From Bacillus sp. UNC41MFS5 (lineage in GTDB: Bacteria; Bacillota; Bacilli; Bacillales_B; DSM-18226): a stretch of 54,133 bases of DNA. The notes under the pieces are model-generated. The model was not told where the DNA came from and did not search any database. It saw nothing but the letters and a program-made list of their open reading frames with translations. Both the position numbers and the translations under genes were made by a program. Position 1 is the stretch's first letter; the number at the start of each line of letters is the position of its first letter. Location of the stretch: NCBI RefSeq assembly GCF_000686805.1, contig NZ_JMLP01000025.1:1-54133 (forward strand). The letters run 5' to 3'. Below are positions 22,172 through 31,420 of the stretch, piece by piece.

Positions 22172-22954
22172 TTATCTGGCAAGCCAGCCTCCATCAACGG
22201 CTAACACATGTCCGTTCATATAGTTAGAGGCCTCACTAGCCAAGAAGACCACAACCCCCATCAAATCTGCAGGGCTAGCCCAACGACCGGCCGGTATCCG
22301 GGAAAGAATTTCCGCATTGCGTTTTTCGTCCGCACGAATTGGTGCAGTATTATCTGTTGCAATATAGCCTGGTGCGATGGCATTAATTTGAATATTATTC
22401 TCGGCCAATTCATTGGCAAACGCCTTGGTAAGTCCGGCTACAGCATGCTTGCTGGCCGTATAAGGTGGAACAAATTTACCACCCTGGAATGAAAGCATGG
22501 AAGCAATATTGATGATCTTTCCTGATTTTTGTTCGACCATAACCTTGCCTGCCTCCTGACTGAGGAGGTACAAAGAATTAAGATTGATTTCCATGACGTC
22601 ATCCCAATCTTCCTCTTTGTACTCCAGCAGCGGAGCCCTGCGGATGGTACCCGCATTATTGACCAGGATATCAATTTTTCCGAATACTTTAAGGCATTCT
22701 GCAACTACCTGTTTCACCTTTGTCCTGTCACTTAAGTCTGCTTGGAAAAATACAGCGCGCTGCCCGGTTTCTTCAATCAGTTCCTTTGTTTCCTGCCAAT
22801 CCCCGCTTCGTGCGACTACAAAAACATCAGCCCCTGCCTTGGCTAGTGCAGCAGCATACGCTTGCCCAAGACCCTTATTGGCCCCAGTTACGATGGCTGC
22901 TTTTCCTTTCAGGCTGAAAAAATCTAGTGAAAAAGCATTAAGCGCATTAGACAT
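22172..22954 (-). CDS. kduD: 2-dehydro-3-deoxy-D-gluconate 5-dehydrogenase KduD
   Basis: A 260-residue classical SDR: cofactor motif TGANKGLGQ (about residues 23-31), NNAG (LVNNAGTIRRAP), catalytic Ser in INIASMLSFQGG and YxxxK as YTASKHAVAG, ending in MNGHVLAVDGGWLAR. KduD interconverts 2,5-diketo-3-deoxygluconate (DKII) and 2-keto-3-deoxygluconate (KDG) with NAD(H). It follows kduI by about 55 bp, as in most pectin operons, and completes the branch for unsaturated galacturonate released by lyases. Confidence 0.95.
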   Translation of the reverse strand: MSNALNAFSLDFFSLKGKAAIVTGANKGLGQAYAAALAKAGADVFVVARSGDWQETKELIEETGQRAVFFQADLSDRTKVKQVVAECLKVFGKIDILVNNAGTIRRAPLLEYKEEDWDDVMEINLNSLYLLSQEAGKVMVEQKSGKIINIASMLSFQGGKFVPPYTASKHAVAGLTKAFANELAENNIQINAIAPGYIATDNTAPIRADEKRNAEILSRIPAGRWASPADLMGVVVFLASEASNYMNGHVLAVDGGWLAR

Positions 22955-23009
22955 TCTGTTACCCTCCGCTTTTTATTCCTTCAAATTATGTTCCCATGAA
23001 AGTGAAACG

Positions 23010-23840
23010 TTATCTCAAATCTTCCATTTTTACAAAATCCATGTCAGTATAAGTGATGTTCTCTCCGCACATACCCCAAATGAATGTGTAGTTGCTTGTG
23101 GCTGTCCCAGTATGTATAGACCAGCTTGGAGAGATGACCGCCTGCTCGTTTTTCAGGATTAAATGCCTTGTTTGGTCCGGTTTACCCATAAAGTGAAAGA
23201 CGCGTGTTTCTGGTTCCATATCGAAATATAGATATACTTCCATACGGCGTTCATGCGTATGGCATGGCATGGTATTCCATACACTGCCCGGGGATAGCAT
23301 CGTCAAACCCATTTGAAGCTGGCAGCTTTCGCATACATTTGGATGAACATATTGATAAATTTTACGCTCGTTTAAAGTACCAGGTTCACCTGTTTCAAGA
23401 GGCACAATTTCATTGATATCGATTTTAACCGTAGGATACGAATGTTGAGCCGGGGTAGAATTAATGTAGAATTTAGCTGGATTGCTGGCATCCTTTGAAC
23501 TGAACAGTACTTCTCTGGTTCCCTTTCCAACGTACAATCCGTCTCGAGCCTTCATGTCATATACTTCCCCATCAAGGATGACAGTCCCATCCCCGCCAAT
23601 GTTAATGATTCCAAGTTCGCGGCGCTCAAGGAAATATTCAACGCCCAATTCTTTATCCAGTTTGATTGTCAATTTGTCATCTGCCGGAGTGACCCCTCCG
23701 AAAATCATGCGGTCATTGTGAGTATAGGTTAAGTGAACCCGTCCTGGATCAAAAAGGGTTTCTACTAGATATTCTCTTCTTAACTCTTCCGTTGTATATT
23801 TTTTCATATCTTCCGGATGAATTGCGTAACGTGTTTCCAT
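23010..23840 (-). CDS. kduI: 5-dehydro-4-deoxy-D-glucuronate isomerase KduI
   Basis: A 276-residue cupin-like isomerase of normal length. The zinc site is visible in MPCHTHERRMEVYLYFDM (about residues 191-208), with a later His in SWSIHTGTATSNYTFIWGMCGEN. KduI converts 5-keto-4-deoxyuronate, the spontaneous product of unsaturated galacturonate, into DKII for KduD. AAAGGAGAA precedes the ATG. It lies between uxaA (105 bp upstream) and kduD. Confidence 0.96.
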   Translation of the reverse strand: METRYAIHPEDMKKYTTEELRREYLVETLFDPGRVHLTYTHNDRMIFGGVTPADDKLTIKLDKELGVEYFLERRELGIINIGGDGTVILDGEVYDMKARDGLYVGKGTREVLFSSKDASNPAKFYINSTPAQHSYPTVKIDINEIVPLETGEPGTLNERKIYQYVHPNVCESCQLQMGLTMLSPGSVWNTMPCHTHERRMEVYLYFDMEPETRVFHFMGKPDQTRHLILKNEQAVISPSWSIHTGTATSNYTFIWGMCGENITYTDMDFVKMEDLR

Positions 23841-23945
23841 CTTCTATTTCTCCTTTACCATCAATTTATTTAAGAAAATTTAAGATCCTAGTTTTTCATG
23901 ACTGCTCCTTAGAAAATAAACTTAGAGAGTAAAAACAACACAGTT

Positions 23946-25439
23946 TTATAATGTCACACCGCTTTTAAAAATGGAGATTTCACGGAAGTCATTCTTTTCG
24001 TTATTCACCATTTCACCACTTGCCACATTGACAATATAATCAACAAAATTATTCAGGACCTGGTCCGCCGAAATATGATCTTCCAATAGTGTTCCGGCAT
24101 TAAAATCGATCCAGTGAGGTTTTGTCTCATAAATCTGCGTATTGGTAGAAATCTTCATAGTCGGTACAAAGGTTCCAAACGGCGTCCCCCTTCCTGTTGT
24201 AAACAGGACCATATGACATCCTACGGCAGCAAGCGCTGTTGAAGCAATTAAATCATTTCCAGGTGCGCTAAGAAGGTTTAGTCCTTTTGTTTTCAGAACC
24301 TCCCCGTACTTTAGAACATCAACAACCGTTGACGTGCCAGCCTTCTGCGTGCAGCCAAGTGATTTATCCTCAAGGGTTGTAATCCCGCCTGCCTTATTTC
24401 CAGGCGATGGGTTCTCATAAACTGGCTGATTATGCTGCAGGAAATATTCTTTAAAGTCGTTAATTAAATCGACTACCTTGTGAAATACCTCTTCATTTGC
24501 TGCACGTTCCATTAGAATTTTTTCTGCGCCAAACATTTCCGGAACTTCGGTAAGAACCGTCGTGCCGCCTTGGGCAATAAGGTAATCAGAAAATCTGCCA
24601 AGCAGCGGATTAGCCGTGATACCAGAGAAACCATCAGAACCACCGCATTTTAAACCTACTTTTAATTCTGAAAGTGGGATATCCTCCCTTTTATCCTGTT
24701 TTGCGGCTTCATAGAGTTCCATTACTAATTTAAAGCCTTCTTCAATTTCATCCGTAACCGCCTGTGAGATTAGAAATTTAACTCTATTTTCGTCCACCGT
24801 TCCTAGTGCTTTTTTAAATTCTGGGAGTTCATTGTTTTCACAGCCAAGCCCTAAAACAAGGACTCCTCCTGCATTTGGATGGTTGACAGCATCCACCAAA
24901 ATTTGTTTTGTATTATCGTGGTCATCTCCCAGCTGGGAACATCCATAACTATGCTTTAAAACGAGCACATGATCAAAGGGGCTGTTGTCTCCCACATATT
25001 TTTCGAATCGTTTAATAATTTTTTCTGCAATTCCATTCACACAACCTACTGTCGGAACAATCCAAAGTTCATTTCGAATCCCTACTGACCCATTTTCACG
25101 TCGGTATCCCCTAAAGGTCCTCTTTTCGTCTTTATATGGATTTGCGGTTTGAACTGGATGGTACTGGTATTCCTCGGTACCGGATAAATTGGTTTTCGTA
25201 TTATGGGTATGGATAAGTTCGCCGGGTGCAATCTTTGTCAAGGCATGGCCAATCGGGTACCCGTATTTGATGATTTCTTCATTTTCCACTATCTCTTTAA
25301 TGGCCACCTTATGTCCCCGGTAAATCACTTCTTTTAATTGAATCGTTACCCCGTCCACATCCAGCTGTTGGTCCTTCTGTAAATCTTTTAAAGCTAGAAT
25401 GATATTATCGTTATTATGAATTTTAAGATAATCTCTCAT
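23946..25439 (-). CDS. uxaA: Altronate dehydratase UxaA
   Basis: A 497-residue protein. An N-terminal SAF domain (residues about 1-95, AIKEIVENEEIIKYGYPIGHALTKIAPGELIHTHN) is joined to the catalytic altronate dehydratase/galactarate dehydratase domain, with VPTVGCVNGIAEKI, LKHSYGCSQLGDDH, LKCGGSDGFSGITANPLLG and GCHMVLFTTGRGTPFG. It dehydrates D-altronate to KDG, the last step of the saturated galacturonate branch. It starts 19 bp after uxaB, as in the B. subtilis uxaBA order, and is clearly co-transcribed. Confidence 0.96.
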   Translation of the reverse strand: MRDYLKIHNNDNIILALKDLQKDQQLDVDGVTIQLKEVIYRGHKVAIKEIVENEEIIKYGYPIGHALTKIAPGELIHTHNTKTNLSGTEEYQYHPVQTANPYKDEKRTFRGYRRENGSVGIRNELWIVPTVGCVNGIAEKIIKRFEKYVGDNSPFDHVLVLKHSYGCSQLGDDHDNTKQILVDAVNHPNAGGVLVLGLGCENNELPEFKKALGTVDENRVKFLISQAVTDEIEEGFKLVMELYEAAKQDKREDIPLSELKVGLKCGGSDGFSGITANPLLGRFSDYLIAQGGTTVLTEVPEMFGAEKILMERAANEEVFHKVVDLINDFKEYFLQHNQPVYENPSPGNKAGGITTLEDKSLGCTQKAGTSTVVDVLKYGEVLKTKGLNLLSAPGNDLIASTALAAVGCHMVLFTTGRGTPFGTFVPTMKISTNTQIYETKPHWIDFNAGTLLEDHISADQVLNNFVDYIVNVASGEMVNNEKNDFREISIFKSGVTL

Positions 25440-25458
25440 CTATCCCAGCCCTCCCCAC

Positions 25459-26928
25459 TTACTTATTTATTGATGTTTTAGATAATTCTTTTAGCGCATT
25501 CCTTACTCCCATTTCTTCGATATGACGGAGCTGTTTCGTTACCGTAGTAGTTAAATTTGAAATCATATTTAGGTCCATTTCCCACAGTTTCTGTTCACTT
25601 AGTACTCTTTCGGCTAGCTCGTGCAACTCTATTTCCTGCTTTTCATACATGCCCCAAGTAGATTGCAAGAATTGCACTGTTTCAGTTCGATCCTGCAAAT
25701 GGATGTTTTCTTCGCCTCGTTTTCCACGGTAAAAGAAAATAAGACAGCTCAAAGCAAAAACCATTCTGATTGGAAGGTCGTTATTCGTCTTTATGTAATC
25801 AATAAGTGAAGGCAAATTTCTTGTGATAAACTTGGACACCGAATTTAAGGAAATACTCATTAAATAATGCTTAATATATGGGTTGGCAAACCGGGTTAAG
25901 ACTTCCTCGGCATAGACCCGGAGTTCCGCATCATCCCCTTCGAGTGTAGGGATAATTTCCTCGGTTATCAGATCTCTAATAAATAATCCTACTTCTTTGT
26001 CACTAACTGCTTCTTCAACGGTATCTATTCCAGATAAATAAGCAACAGGTGTCATCGCGGTGTGGGCTCCGTTTAGAATCCTGACTTTACGAGTACGGAA
26101 TGGAGTTAAATCGTTTACAATAAACGTATTTAAACCCGTACCCTGAACAGGAAGTTCGTGTTTTATAAATTCCGGTCCTTCTATTACCCACAGATGGTAC
26201 TGTTCACCTACTACCATTAATTCATCCTGATAGCCAAGCTCCGCCGTTTTTTCATGAATGGTATCGGAAGGAAATCCAGGAACAATTCGATCAACCAGAC
26301 TCGAACAAAACGTATTGGCCTGCTCGATCCAATTAATAAACCCGCTGCCAAGATTCCAGTTTTGGGCATACTTTAGTACAACCTCCTTCAGCACCCTCCC
26401 GTTATTTTCAATCAACTCACAGGGAATAATGATACAGCCGCGCTGCGGATCCCCGGAAAAAGCTTGGAATCGATGATAGAGAAAGGCAGTCAATTTTCCG
26501 GGGAAACTCTTCTGAGGCTGATCCTTCAATTTATCCTCTGGAACATAAGCAATGCCAGCCTCTGTTGTATTGCTGATAATAAAACGAAGGTCCTCCTTTG
26601 CAGCGAGCTCTATATACTCTTGATAATCTGTAAAAAGATTGATGCCACGGCTTATTGAATCAATCACCATATGTTCATTGACAGGACGGCCATCCTTGAT
26701 CCCCTGTAAAAAAAGCGTGAATAATCCTTCCTGGCAGTTTAACCTCTCTATCTTTTCAGAGCCTCTTGGCTGAACGACTACGACACTGCCATTGAAGCCG
26801 GTTTTCTTGTTCAGGATCTGAACTTGCCAATCAACAAAACCTCTCAAAAAGTTTCCTTCCCCAAATTGAAGAATCTTTTCAGGGTAGGTACGGAATCCTT
26901 TATAATTCTTTCGATTTAACTTTTGCAT
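25459..26928 (-). CDS. uxaB: Tagaturonate reductase (altronate oxidoreductase) UxaB
   Basis: The start is ATG at 26928 (MQKLNRKNYKGFRTYPEKILQFGEGNFLRGFVDW), 8 nt after GAGGAG; a GTG three codons earlier would overlap that site. The 489-residue protein belongs to the mannitol dehydrogenase family: N-terminal NAD-binding FGEGNFLRGF, then the catalytic Lys region RTRKVRILNGAHTAMTPVAYL. It reduces D-tagaturonate to D-altronate with NADH. It lies between exuR and uxaA. Confidence 0.95.
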   Translation of the reverse strand: MQKLNRKNYKGFRTYPEKILQFGEGNFLRGFVDWQVQILNKKTGFNGSVVVVQPRGSEKIERLNCQEGLFTLFLQGIKDGRPVNEHMVIDSISRGINLFTDYQEYIELAAKEDLRFIISNTTEAGIAYVPEDKLKDQPQKSFPGKLTAFLYHRFQAFSGDPQRGCIIIPCELIENNGRVLKEVVLKYAQNWNLGSGFINWIEQANTFCSSLVDRIVPGFPSDTIHEKTAELGYQDELMVVGEQYHLWVIEGPEFIKHELPVQGTGLNTFIVNDLTPFRTRKVRILNGAHTAMTPVAYLSGIDTVEEAVSDKEVGLFIRDLITEEIIPTLEGDDAELRVYAEEVLTRFANPYIKHYLMSISLNSVSKFITRNLPSLIDYIKTNNDLPIRMVFALSCLIFFYRGKRGEENIHLQDRTETVQFLQSTWGMYEKQEIELHELAERVLSEQKLWEMDLNMISNLTTTVTKQLRHIEEMGVRNALKELSKTSINK

Positions 26929-27000
26929 AGTCCCCACTCCTCACATTATGCACACGTGAACATTTTTAGATATACCCCTTCGAAAAATAAAGGGGGTTCT

Positions 27001-27999
27001 TTATATCATTTTTTTTACCGAATCTCTAATAATCAGTTCGGTTTTTAAGAGAATCTTTTCAGCCTCCTGCTCATCTCCGAGAATAAGCGAAAGCATTTTT
27101 TTTGCACCATGAATGCTTATTTGTTCTATAGGACGTTTTACGGTTGTTAGTCTTGGCGTTGTATATTGTGAGAATCCAATATCATCAAAGCCAAACACGG
27201 AAATATCATCAGGAACTTTTAATCCTTTCGCAAATACTGCGTTCATTGCCCCAATGGCCATATCATCATTTGAACAAAATACTGCAGTCGGAGGAAGCCT
27301 CAAAGACAACAATCTTTCCATTGCCTGGTATCCACTTTCCATATCATAATTTCCATGAACCGAATACTCATTTTTTATGGGAATGCCGTACTCAATTAAG
27401 GCTTTCAGGTATCCTTCTTTTCGCTTTTGGGCTGATTTGAAGTTTGGGGTTCCTTCGATAATCGCTATATCACGATGACCGTTCTCAATCAGGTATTCCA
27501 CTGCCTGGCGTGACCCTTCGGTATCGTTGCTTATAATATTGATGAGCTGATCTTCTTCAACCTCTCTGTTAAGGACAACGAGAGGGATTCCCTTTTGTAA
27601 TACATGATAGATAAAGGAGTTGTCCTGGACACTTTGACTCATAAGGATAATTCCATCAAACCGCTGCGGATTAACACTGGAATAGTCTTGATAGTCATCA
27701 ATTCCGCGAATGAACAGGTTATAATCCTGCGTTATGATGCTATTGACACCCTTAATCGTATCAGCAAGAAAACTGGCAGATGTACCATTACTGATGCTGG
27801 TTAAAAATAATCCAATTGTATAGGATTTCTGCATCACCAGACTTTTTGCATTAAAATTTGGAGTATAATTCAGTTGAGAGGCAATCTCAAGGATTTTTCT
27901 TTTTGTCGGCTCTTTAATTAACGGGCTGTTGTTAAGTGCCCTCGACACCGTTGTATGTGATACATTGGCTAATTTAGCAATATCCTTTATGGTAACCAT
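27001..27999 (-). CDS. exuR: LacI-family repressor ExuR of hexuronate genes
   Basis: A 332-residue LacI/GalR protein. The HTH (VTIKDIAKLANVSHTTVSRAL) with hinge helix (NAKSLVMQKSYTIG) is followed by a periplasmic-binding-protein-like sensor domain (PPTAVFCSNDDMAIGAMNAVF, DDISVFGFDDIGFSQYTTPRLTTV). From memory it closely follows B. subtilis ExuR throughout. The gene lies between uxaC and uxaB, so it should be autoregulated from the uxaC promoter, where two palindromes of LacI type occur. Galacturonate or glucuronate is the expected inducer. Confidence 0.9.
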   Translation of the reverse strand: MVTIKDIAKLANVSHTTVSRALNNSPLIKEPTKRKILEIASQLNYTPNFNAKSLVMQKSYTIGLFLTSISNGTSASFLADTIKGVNSIITQDYNLFIRGIDDYQDYSSVNPQRFDGIILMSQSVQDNSFIYHVLQKGIPLVVLNREVEEDQLINIISNDTEGSRQAVEYLIENGHRDIAIIEGTPNFKSAQKRKEGYLKALIEYGIPIKNEYSVHGNYDMESGYQAMERLLSLRLPPTAVFCSNDDMAIGAMNAVFAKGLKVPDDISVFGFDDIGFSQYTTPRLTTVKRPIEQISIHGAKKMLSLILGDEQEAEKILLKTELIIRDSVKKMI

Positions 28000-28090
28000 C
28001 TTTGTAACCTTCCTTTTTCAACATCAAACCATTTAATTAAGGCCTTTTTCCCTTACTACTGCCTCTTCAGCATAAAATCATCCTAATAGT

Positions 28091-29521
28091 TTAATTTAGG
28101 CTTCCGGCTGGTTCTGTGATTTTAAAATTAAAATAGTCTTTAGCATTGTCATAGCAGATGCCTTGGACAATTGTGCTTAGCAGCTCAATATCATATGGGA
28201 CTTCACCGTTCTCGACCCATTCTCCAATTAAGTTACATACAAGTCTGCGGAAATATTCATGTCTTGTATAAGATAAAAAGCTTCTCGAGTCTGTTAGCAT
28301 TCCAATGAACTTGCTGAAGAGACCTACATTAGACAATGCCTTCATCTGGTCAAGCATACCATCCTTCGTATCATTGAACCACCATGCTGTACCAAATTGG
28401 ATTTTCCCGGGAGTGTTTCCATCTTGAAAACTATTGATGACGCTGGCAATCACATAGTTATCGGTTGGATTTAACGAATAAAGGATCGTTTTGGGAAGTT
28501 TATTTTCTTGCTCCAAGGAATCAAGAATCCTTACCAATGGTTTGGCAATTTGATCATCATTGATTGAATCATATCCGGTATCAGGACCCAGCTGCTGAAA
28601 CATTCTCGAATTGTTATTCCGATGAGCATTAATATGGAATTGCATCGCCCAGCCCAACTCTGCATACTGCTTACCAAGGAATGTAAGTGTGTAAGTCTTA
28701 AATTTCTTTTCGGCTTCCAGTGGAACCAAACTGCCAGATAACCTTTGTTCAAAAATTTGAGCCACTTCCTCAAAGGCGGCTTCTTCAAAGACCATGGAGT
28801 CTAATGCATGATCAGAAACAGTGCCTCCTGCTTCATGAAAGAACTGTACACGGGCTTCAAATGCAGCCAGATAATCTTCAAACGTGTTAATTTGAATGTT
28901 GGAAGCTTCCTCAAGTTTTTCAACCCACTCAAGAAAACCTTCGCGGTTTATTTCAAGTCCCTTATCAGGTCTGAATCCGGGTACAACACTAACCGGGAAA
29001 TCCTTCTCCTCCTTTAACAGCGCATGGTATTCCAAGCTGTCGACCGGATCGTCTGTTGTACAAATTACTCGTACATTAGACTTCAGGATTAATTCACGGA
29101 CAGTAAAGCCCTCCCCATTTAATAAAGCGTTCGTTTTTTCCCAGATTAAAGGTGCACTCTTTTCGTTCAAGATATCATAGATGCCAAAAAATCGTTGTAA
29201 CTCTATATGTGTCCAGTTATATAACGGATTACCAATTGTCATTGGAACAGTTCTTGCCCACGCCAAAAATTTCTCGTAATCGCTGGCGTCCCCGGTAATA
29301 TACTCCTCGGGTATCCCATTTGCCCTCATCGCCCGCCATTTATAATGATCACCATAAAGCCATGCTTCTGTTATATTTTTAAATCTCTTATTTTCATAGA
29401 TTTCTTTTGGACTTAAGTGGCAATGATAATCAATAATCGGCATATCCTTCGCAACATTATGATATAAAGAGACAGCGGTTTCATTTTTCAATAAAAAATT
29501 GGGACCCATGAATTTTTCCAC
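28091..29521 (-). CDS. uxaC: Uronate isomerase UxaC
   Basis: The start chosen is GTG at 29521 (reading MEKFMGPNFLLKNE), 8 nt after GAAGG; a GTG three codons upstream overlaps the site. The 476-residue amidohydrolase-fold enzyme has the metal motif IDYHCHL near the N-terminus, VCTTDDPVDSLEYH, FQDGNTPGKIQFGTAWWFNDTKDGM and the C-terminal LTDSRSFLSYTRHEYFRR. It isomerises D-galacturonate to D-tagaturonate, and D-glucuronate to D-fructuronate. It is the first gene of the operon uxaC-exuR-uxaB-uxaA-kduI-kduD. Confidence 0.96.
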   Translation of the reverse strand: MEKFMGPNFLLKNETAVSLYHNVAKDMPIIDYHCHLSPKEIYENKRFKNITEAWLYGDHYKWRAMRANGIPEEYITGDASDYEKFLAWARTVPMTIGNPLYNWTHIELQRFFGIYDILNEKSAPLIWEKTNALLNGEGFTVRELILKSNVRVICTTDDPVDSLEYHALLKEEKDFPVSVVPGFRPDKGLEINREGFLEWVEKLEEASNIQINTFEDYLAAFEARVQFFHEAGGTVSDHALDSMVFEEAAFEEVAQIFEQRLSGSLVPLEAEKKFKTYTLTFLGKQYAELGWAMQFHINAHRNNNSRMFQQLGPDTGYDSINDDQIAKPLVRILDSLEQENKLPKTILYSLNPTDNYVIASVINSFQDGNTPGKIQFGTAWWFNDTKDGMLDQMKALSNVGLFSKFIGMLTDSRSFLSYTRHEYFRRLVCNLIGEWVENGEVPYDIELLSTIVQGICYDNAKDYFNFKITEPAGSLN

Positions 29522-29545
29522 TTTAAGCACCTTCTTTTAGATATT

Positions 29546-29559
29546 TGTTAACGTTAACA
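29546..29559. promoter_or_regulatory. ExuR-type operator O1
   Basis: Perfect 14-bp palindrome TGTTAACGTTAACA with a central CG, as expected for a LacI-family repressor. It lies between the uxaC promoter and its start codon. Confidence 0.75.
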
Positions 29560-29574
29560 TTTTTCTCTAAATTC

Positions 29575-29603
29575 AGTCTAACAAATGAAGTAAAAAATGT
29601 AAA
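29575..29603 (-). promoter_or_regulatory. Candidate uxaC promoter
   Basis: TTTACA (29598-29603) and TAGACT (29575-29580) with a 17-bp spacer on the minus strand, lying between the two ExuR-like operators. Confidence 0.55.
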
Positions 29604-29610
29604 TAAGAAA

Positions 29611-29624
29611 TGATAACGTTAACA
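29611..29624. promoter_or_regulatory. ExuR-type operator O2
   Basis: TGATAACGTTAACA, one mismatch from the palindrome at 29546, lying just upstream of the -35 box. Centre-to-centre distance to O1 is 65 bp, compatible with looping by a LacI-type tetramer or pair of dimers. Confidence 0.65.
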
Positions 29625-29635
29625 TTTTTAAGAAA

Positions 29636-29797
29636 CTAAATAGTTTTCTGTTCGCCCGCCGCAACCATTTTTGTTCTGCGTGTTACTACAACGTAAACAG
29701 CCATAAGTCCAATTAACTCACCTGTTGAAGGAGCAATAGCCCTAGCCTTGCCATAAAGGGCCGGATTTTCCCTTTTGCCAAGGCTGAACTCGTTATT
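29636..29797 (-). pseudogene. 3' remnant of an unidentified membrane-type protein
   Basis: An open stretch of 53 codons on the minus strand ends at a TAG at 29636, just upstream of ExuR operator O2. It reads ENPALYGKARAIAPSTGEL then IGLMAVYVVVTRR (a likely final membrane helix) and a polar tail. No start or upstream domain exists, since a stop interrupts the frame at 29798. It may be the end of a lost transporter that once preceded uxaC; I could not name the family. Confidence 0.4.
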
Positions 29798-29839
29798 TTA
29801 CAGGGCCATTATGTTAATTCCATCGCCAAAATCATCTGC

Positions 29840-31420
29840 CTATTTTAGCTTTTTAAATTCGACCGGAGAATAACCGGTATATTTTTTAAAGCTGCTGCTA
29901 AAGTATTGCGGATTAGAGTACCCTACCATCTCAGCGACCTCATAGGTCTTCAAATCTATCTTCTGAAAAAGTTCCATCGCCTTTTTCATCCTCGTTTCAA
30001 GGAGAAAATCTCCAAAGTTAAAACCCTTTTCTACTTTAAAGAGATTACTAAGATAGGCTGGGCTGACATGAACTTCTTCTCCCACGGTTTGAAGGCTTAA
30101 ATTGGGAACGTAGTAATTTTCACGAATGAAGTCGATTGCCTTATCAACCAGTGTGTGTTTTTGATTTCCATTTAATTGCTTTACAAACCCGGCTAAATCA
30201 ACCGCAATTATTTTTATTTCCGAAAGGATATCATCAATGGTCTGCAATCTTACTACCCTGTTCTCGACATTTTCAAACTTTGTATCATCCCAGTTTTTTG
30301 CGATCTTAGATGATTCGTAAAATATTAAACTAATGATTCTAACCGCAAACAAAACGATTTCCTGCAAGGATACTCTTTTATTTGTCACAAGGTCATTTTT
30401 TACATTCTCTAGGAGCTCCGTCACTTTCTCCGGAAGACCGAGTGAAATATATCGAAATAAATCTTCTTCAATTTTTAATTGCTCAGCCACTTCCTCTCGG
30501 TTTGACGATTCTATTTCTTCAATAGAAAAAGCTTGATTGATCCCTACTACATGACGGAAGCCCATCGCTTTTACTGCTTCTCGATAGGAGCAGCAAACGT
30601 CTGCCAGTTTATGATAACTTCTCCCACTAGTGATGGTGATCGTCGTATGAAACTCTTTTTGTACAGTAGAAAGGAATTCATGTATTACGTTAGAAATAGC
30701 ATCGGTAAAATCCTCTGCTGGTAAATCCGCCCCAAATAGAAAGACGGCAAAATGCTCAGTTTCAGCGTTTACAACGCAGCCCTCCATCTTAAAAAGCTCA
30801 AGGTTTTTTCGGCAATGTTCCATGATACCGTCTTTTACAGTTTCCATGTCTGCCTGACCTCCAAAATCTGTCTGGTCCATTTTGACATACAGTACCGCTG
30901 TATGGGTCCCCTTAGGCTCTATATCTATTTTACTAAACTCTTTAACTATTTCTTCATTCGTAAAGTCATTAAGGCTTAACCTTTTAAGAAACTGCTGCTG
31001 AATATAATATTGACTCTCGGTGATTTGATTTTCTTTCTGAAGCTCAAGATCTATTTCTAACGACGCTTGTTTCAGTTTTTCAATCAAATCACTAGTTTCA
31101 ACTGGTTTAAGCAGATAATCATAAGCTTTTAATTTAATTGCCTCATGGGCATATTTAAAATCCTCATAGCCGGTTAACAAAATGACTTTTGTTTTAGGAT
31201 TATGTTCTTTGATTTCTTTCGTCATTTCCAGCCCATCCATAAAGGGCATTTGAATGTCGGAGATGACAATATGAGGATTATGTTCTTTAATAATTTCAAG
31301 ACCTTGTTCACCGTCGGCCCCCACACCAACCAATTCAAATCCATGTTCCGTCCAAGGTATCACACTGGATAACCCTTTACGGATAATTCGATCGTCATCA
31401 ACAATTGCAACCTTATACAT
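29840..31420 (-). CDS. AraC-type response regulator, YesN-like
   Basis: A 526-residue response regulator. The receiver domain (residues 1-120) has the acidic pair VDDD, the phospho-Asp in VISDIQMPFMDG and Lys in YDYLLKPVE. A central region of about 290 residues links to a C-terminal AraC/HTH_18 domain (VGEEVHVSPAYLSNLFKVEKGFNFGDFL, then VAEMVGYSNPQYFSSSFKKYTGYSPVEFKKLK). This is the YesN architecture. It overlaps the histidine kinase gene by 8 nt, and the two should activate the transporter and enzyme genes next door when oligogalacturonide or rhamnogalacturonide fragments are sensed. Confidence 0.92.
   Translation of the reverse strand: MYKVAIVDDDRIIRKGLSSVIPWTEHGFELVGVGADGEQGLEIIKEHNPHIVISDIQMPFMDGLEMTKEIKEHNPKTKVILLTGYEDFKYAHEAIKLKAYDYLLKPVETSDLIEKLKQASLEIDLELQKENQITESQYYIQQQFLKRLSLNDFTNEEIVKEFSKIDIEPKGTHTAVLYVKMDQTDFGGQADMETVKDGIMEHCRKNLELFKMEGCVVNAETEHFAVFLFGADLPAEDFTDAISNVIHEFLSTVQKEFHTTITITSGRSYHKLADVCCSYREAVKAMGFRHVVGINQAFSIEEIESSNREEVAEQLKIEEDLFRYISLGLPEKVTELLENVKNDLVTNKRVSLQEIVLFAVRIISLIFYESSKIAKNWDDTKFENVENRVVRLQTIDDILSEIKIIAVDLAGFVKQLNGNQKHTLVDKAIDFIRENYYVPNLSLQTVGEEVHVSPAYLSNLFKVEKGFNFGDFLLETRMKKAMELFQKIDLKTYEVAEMVGYSNPQYFSSSFKKYTGYSPVEFKKLK

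Noticed and set aside
22584..23162. 192-codon plus-strand ORF across kduD and kduI
   Set aside because: Antisense shadow of two clearly coding genes; composition is low-complexity Ser/Ala typical of reverse-frame translation.
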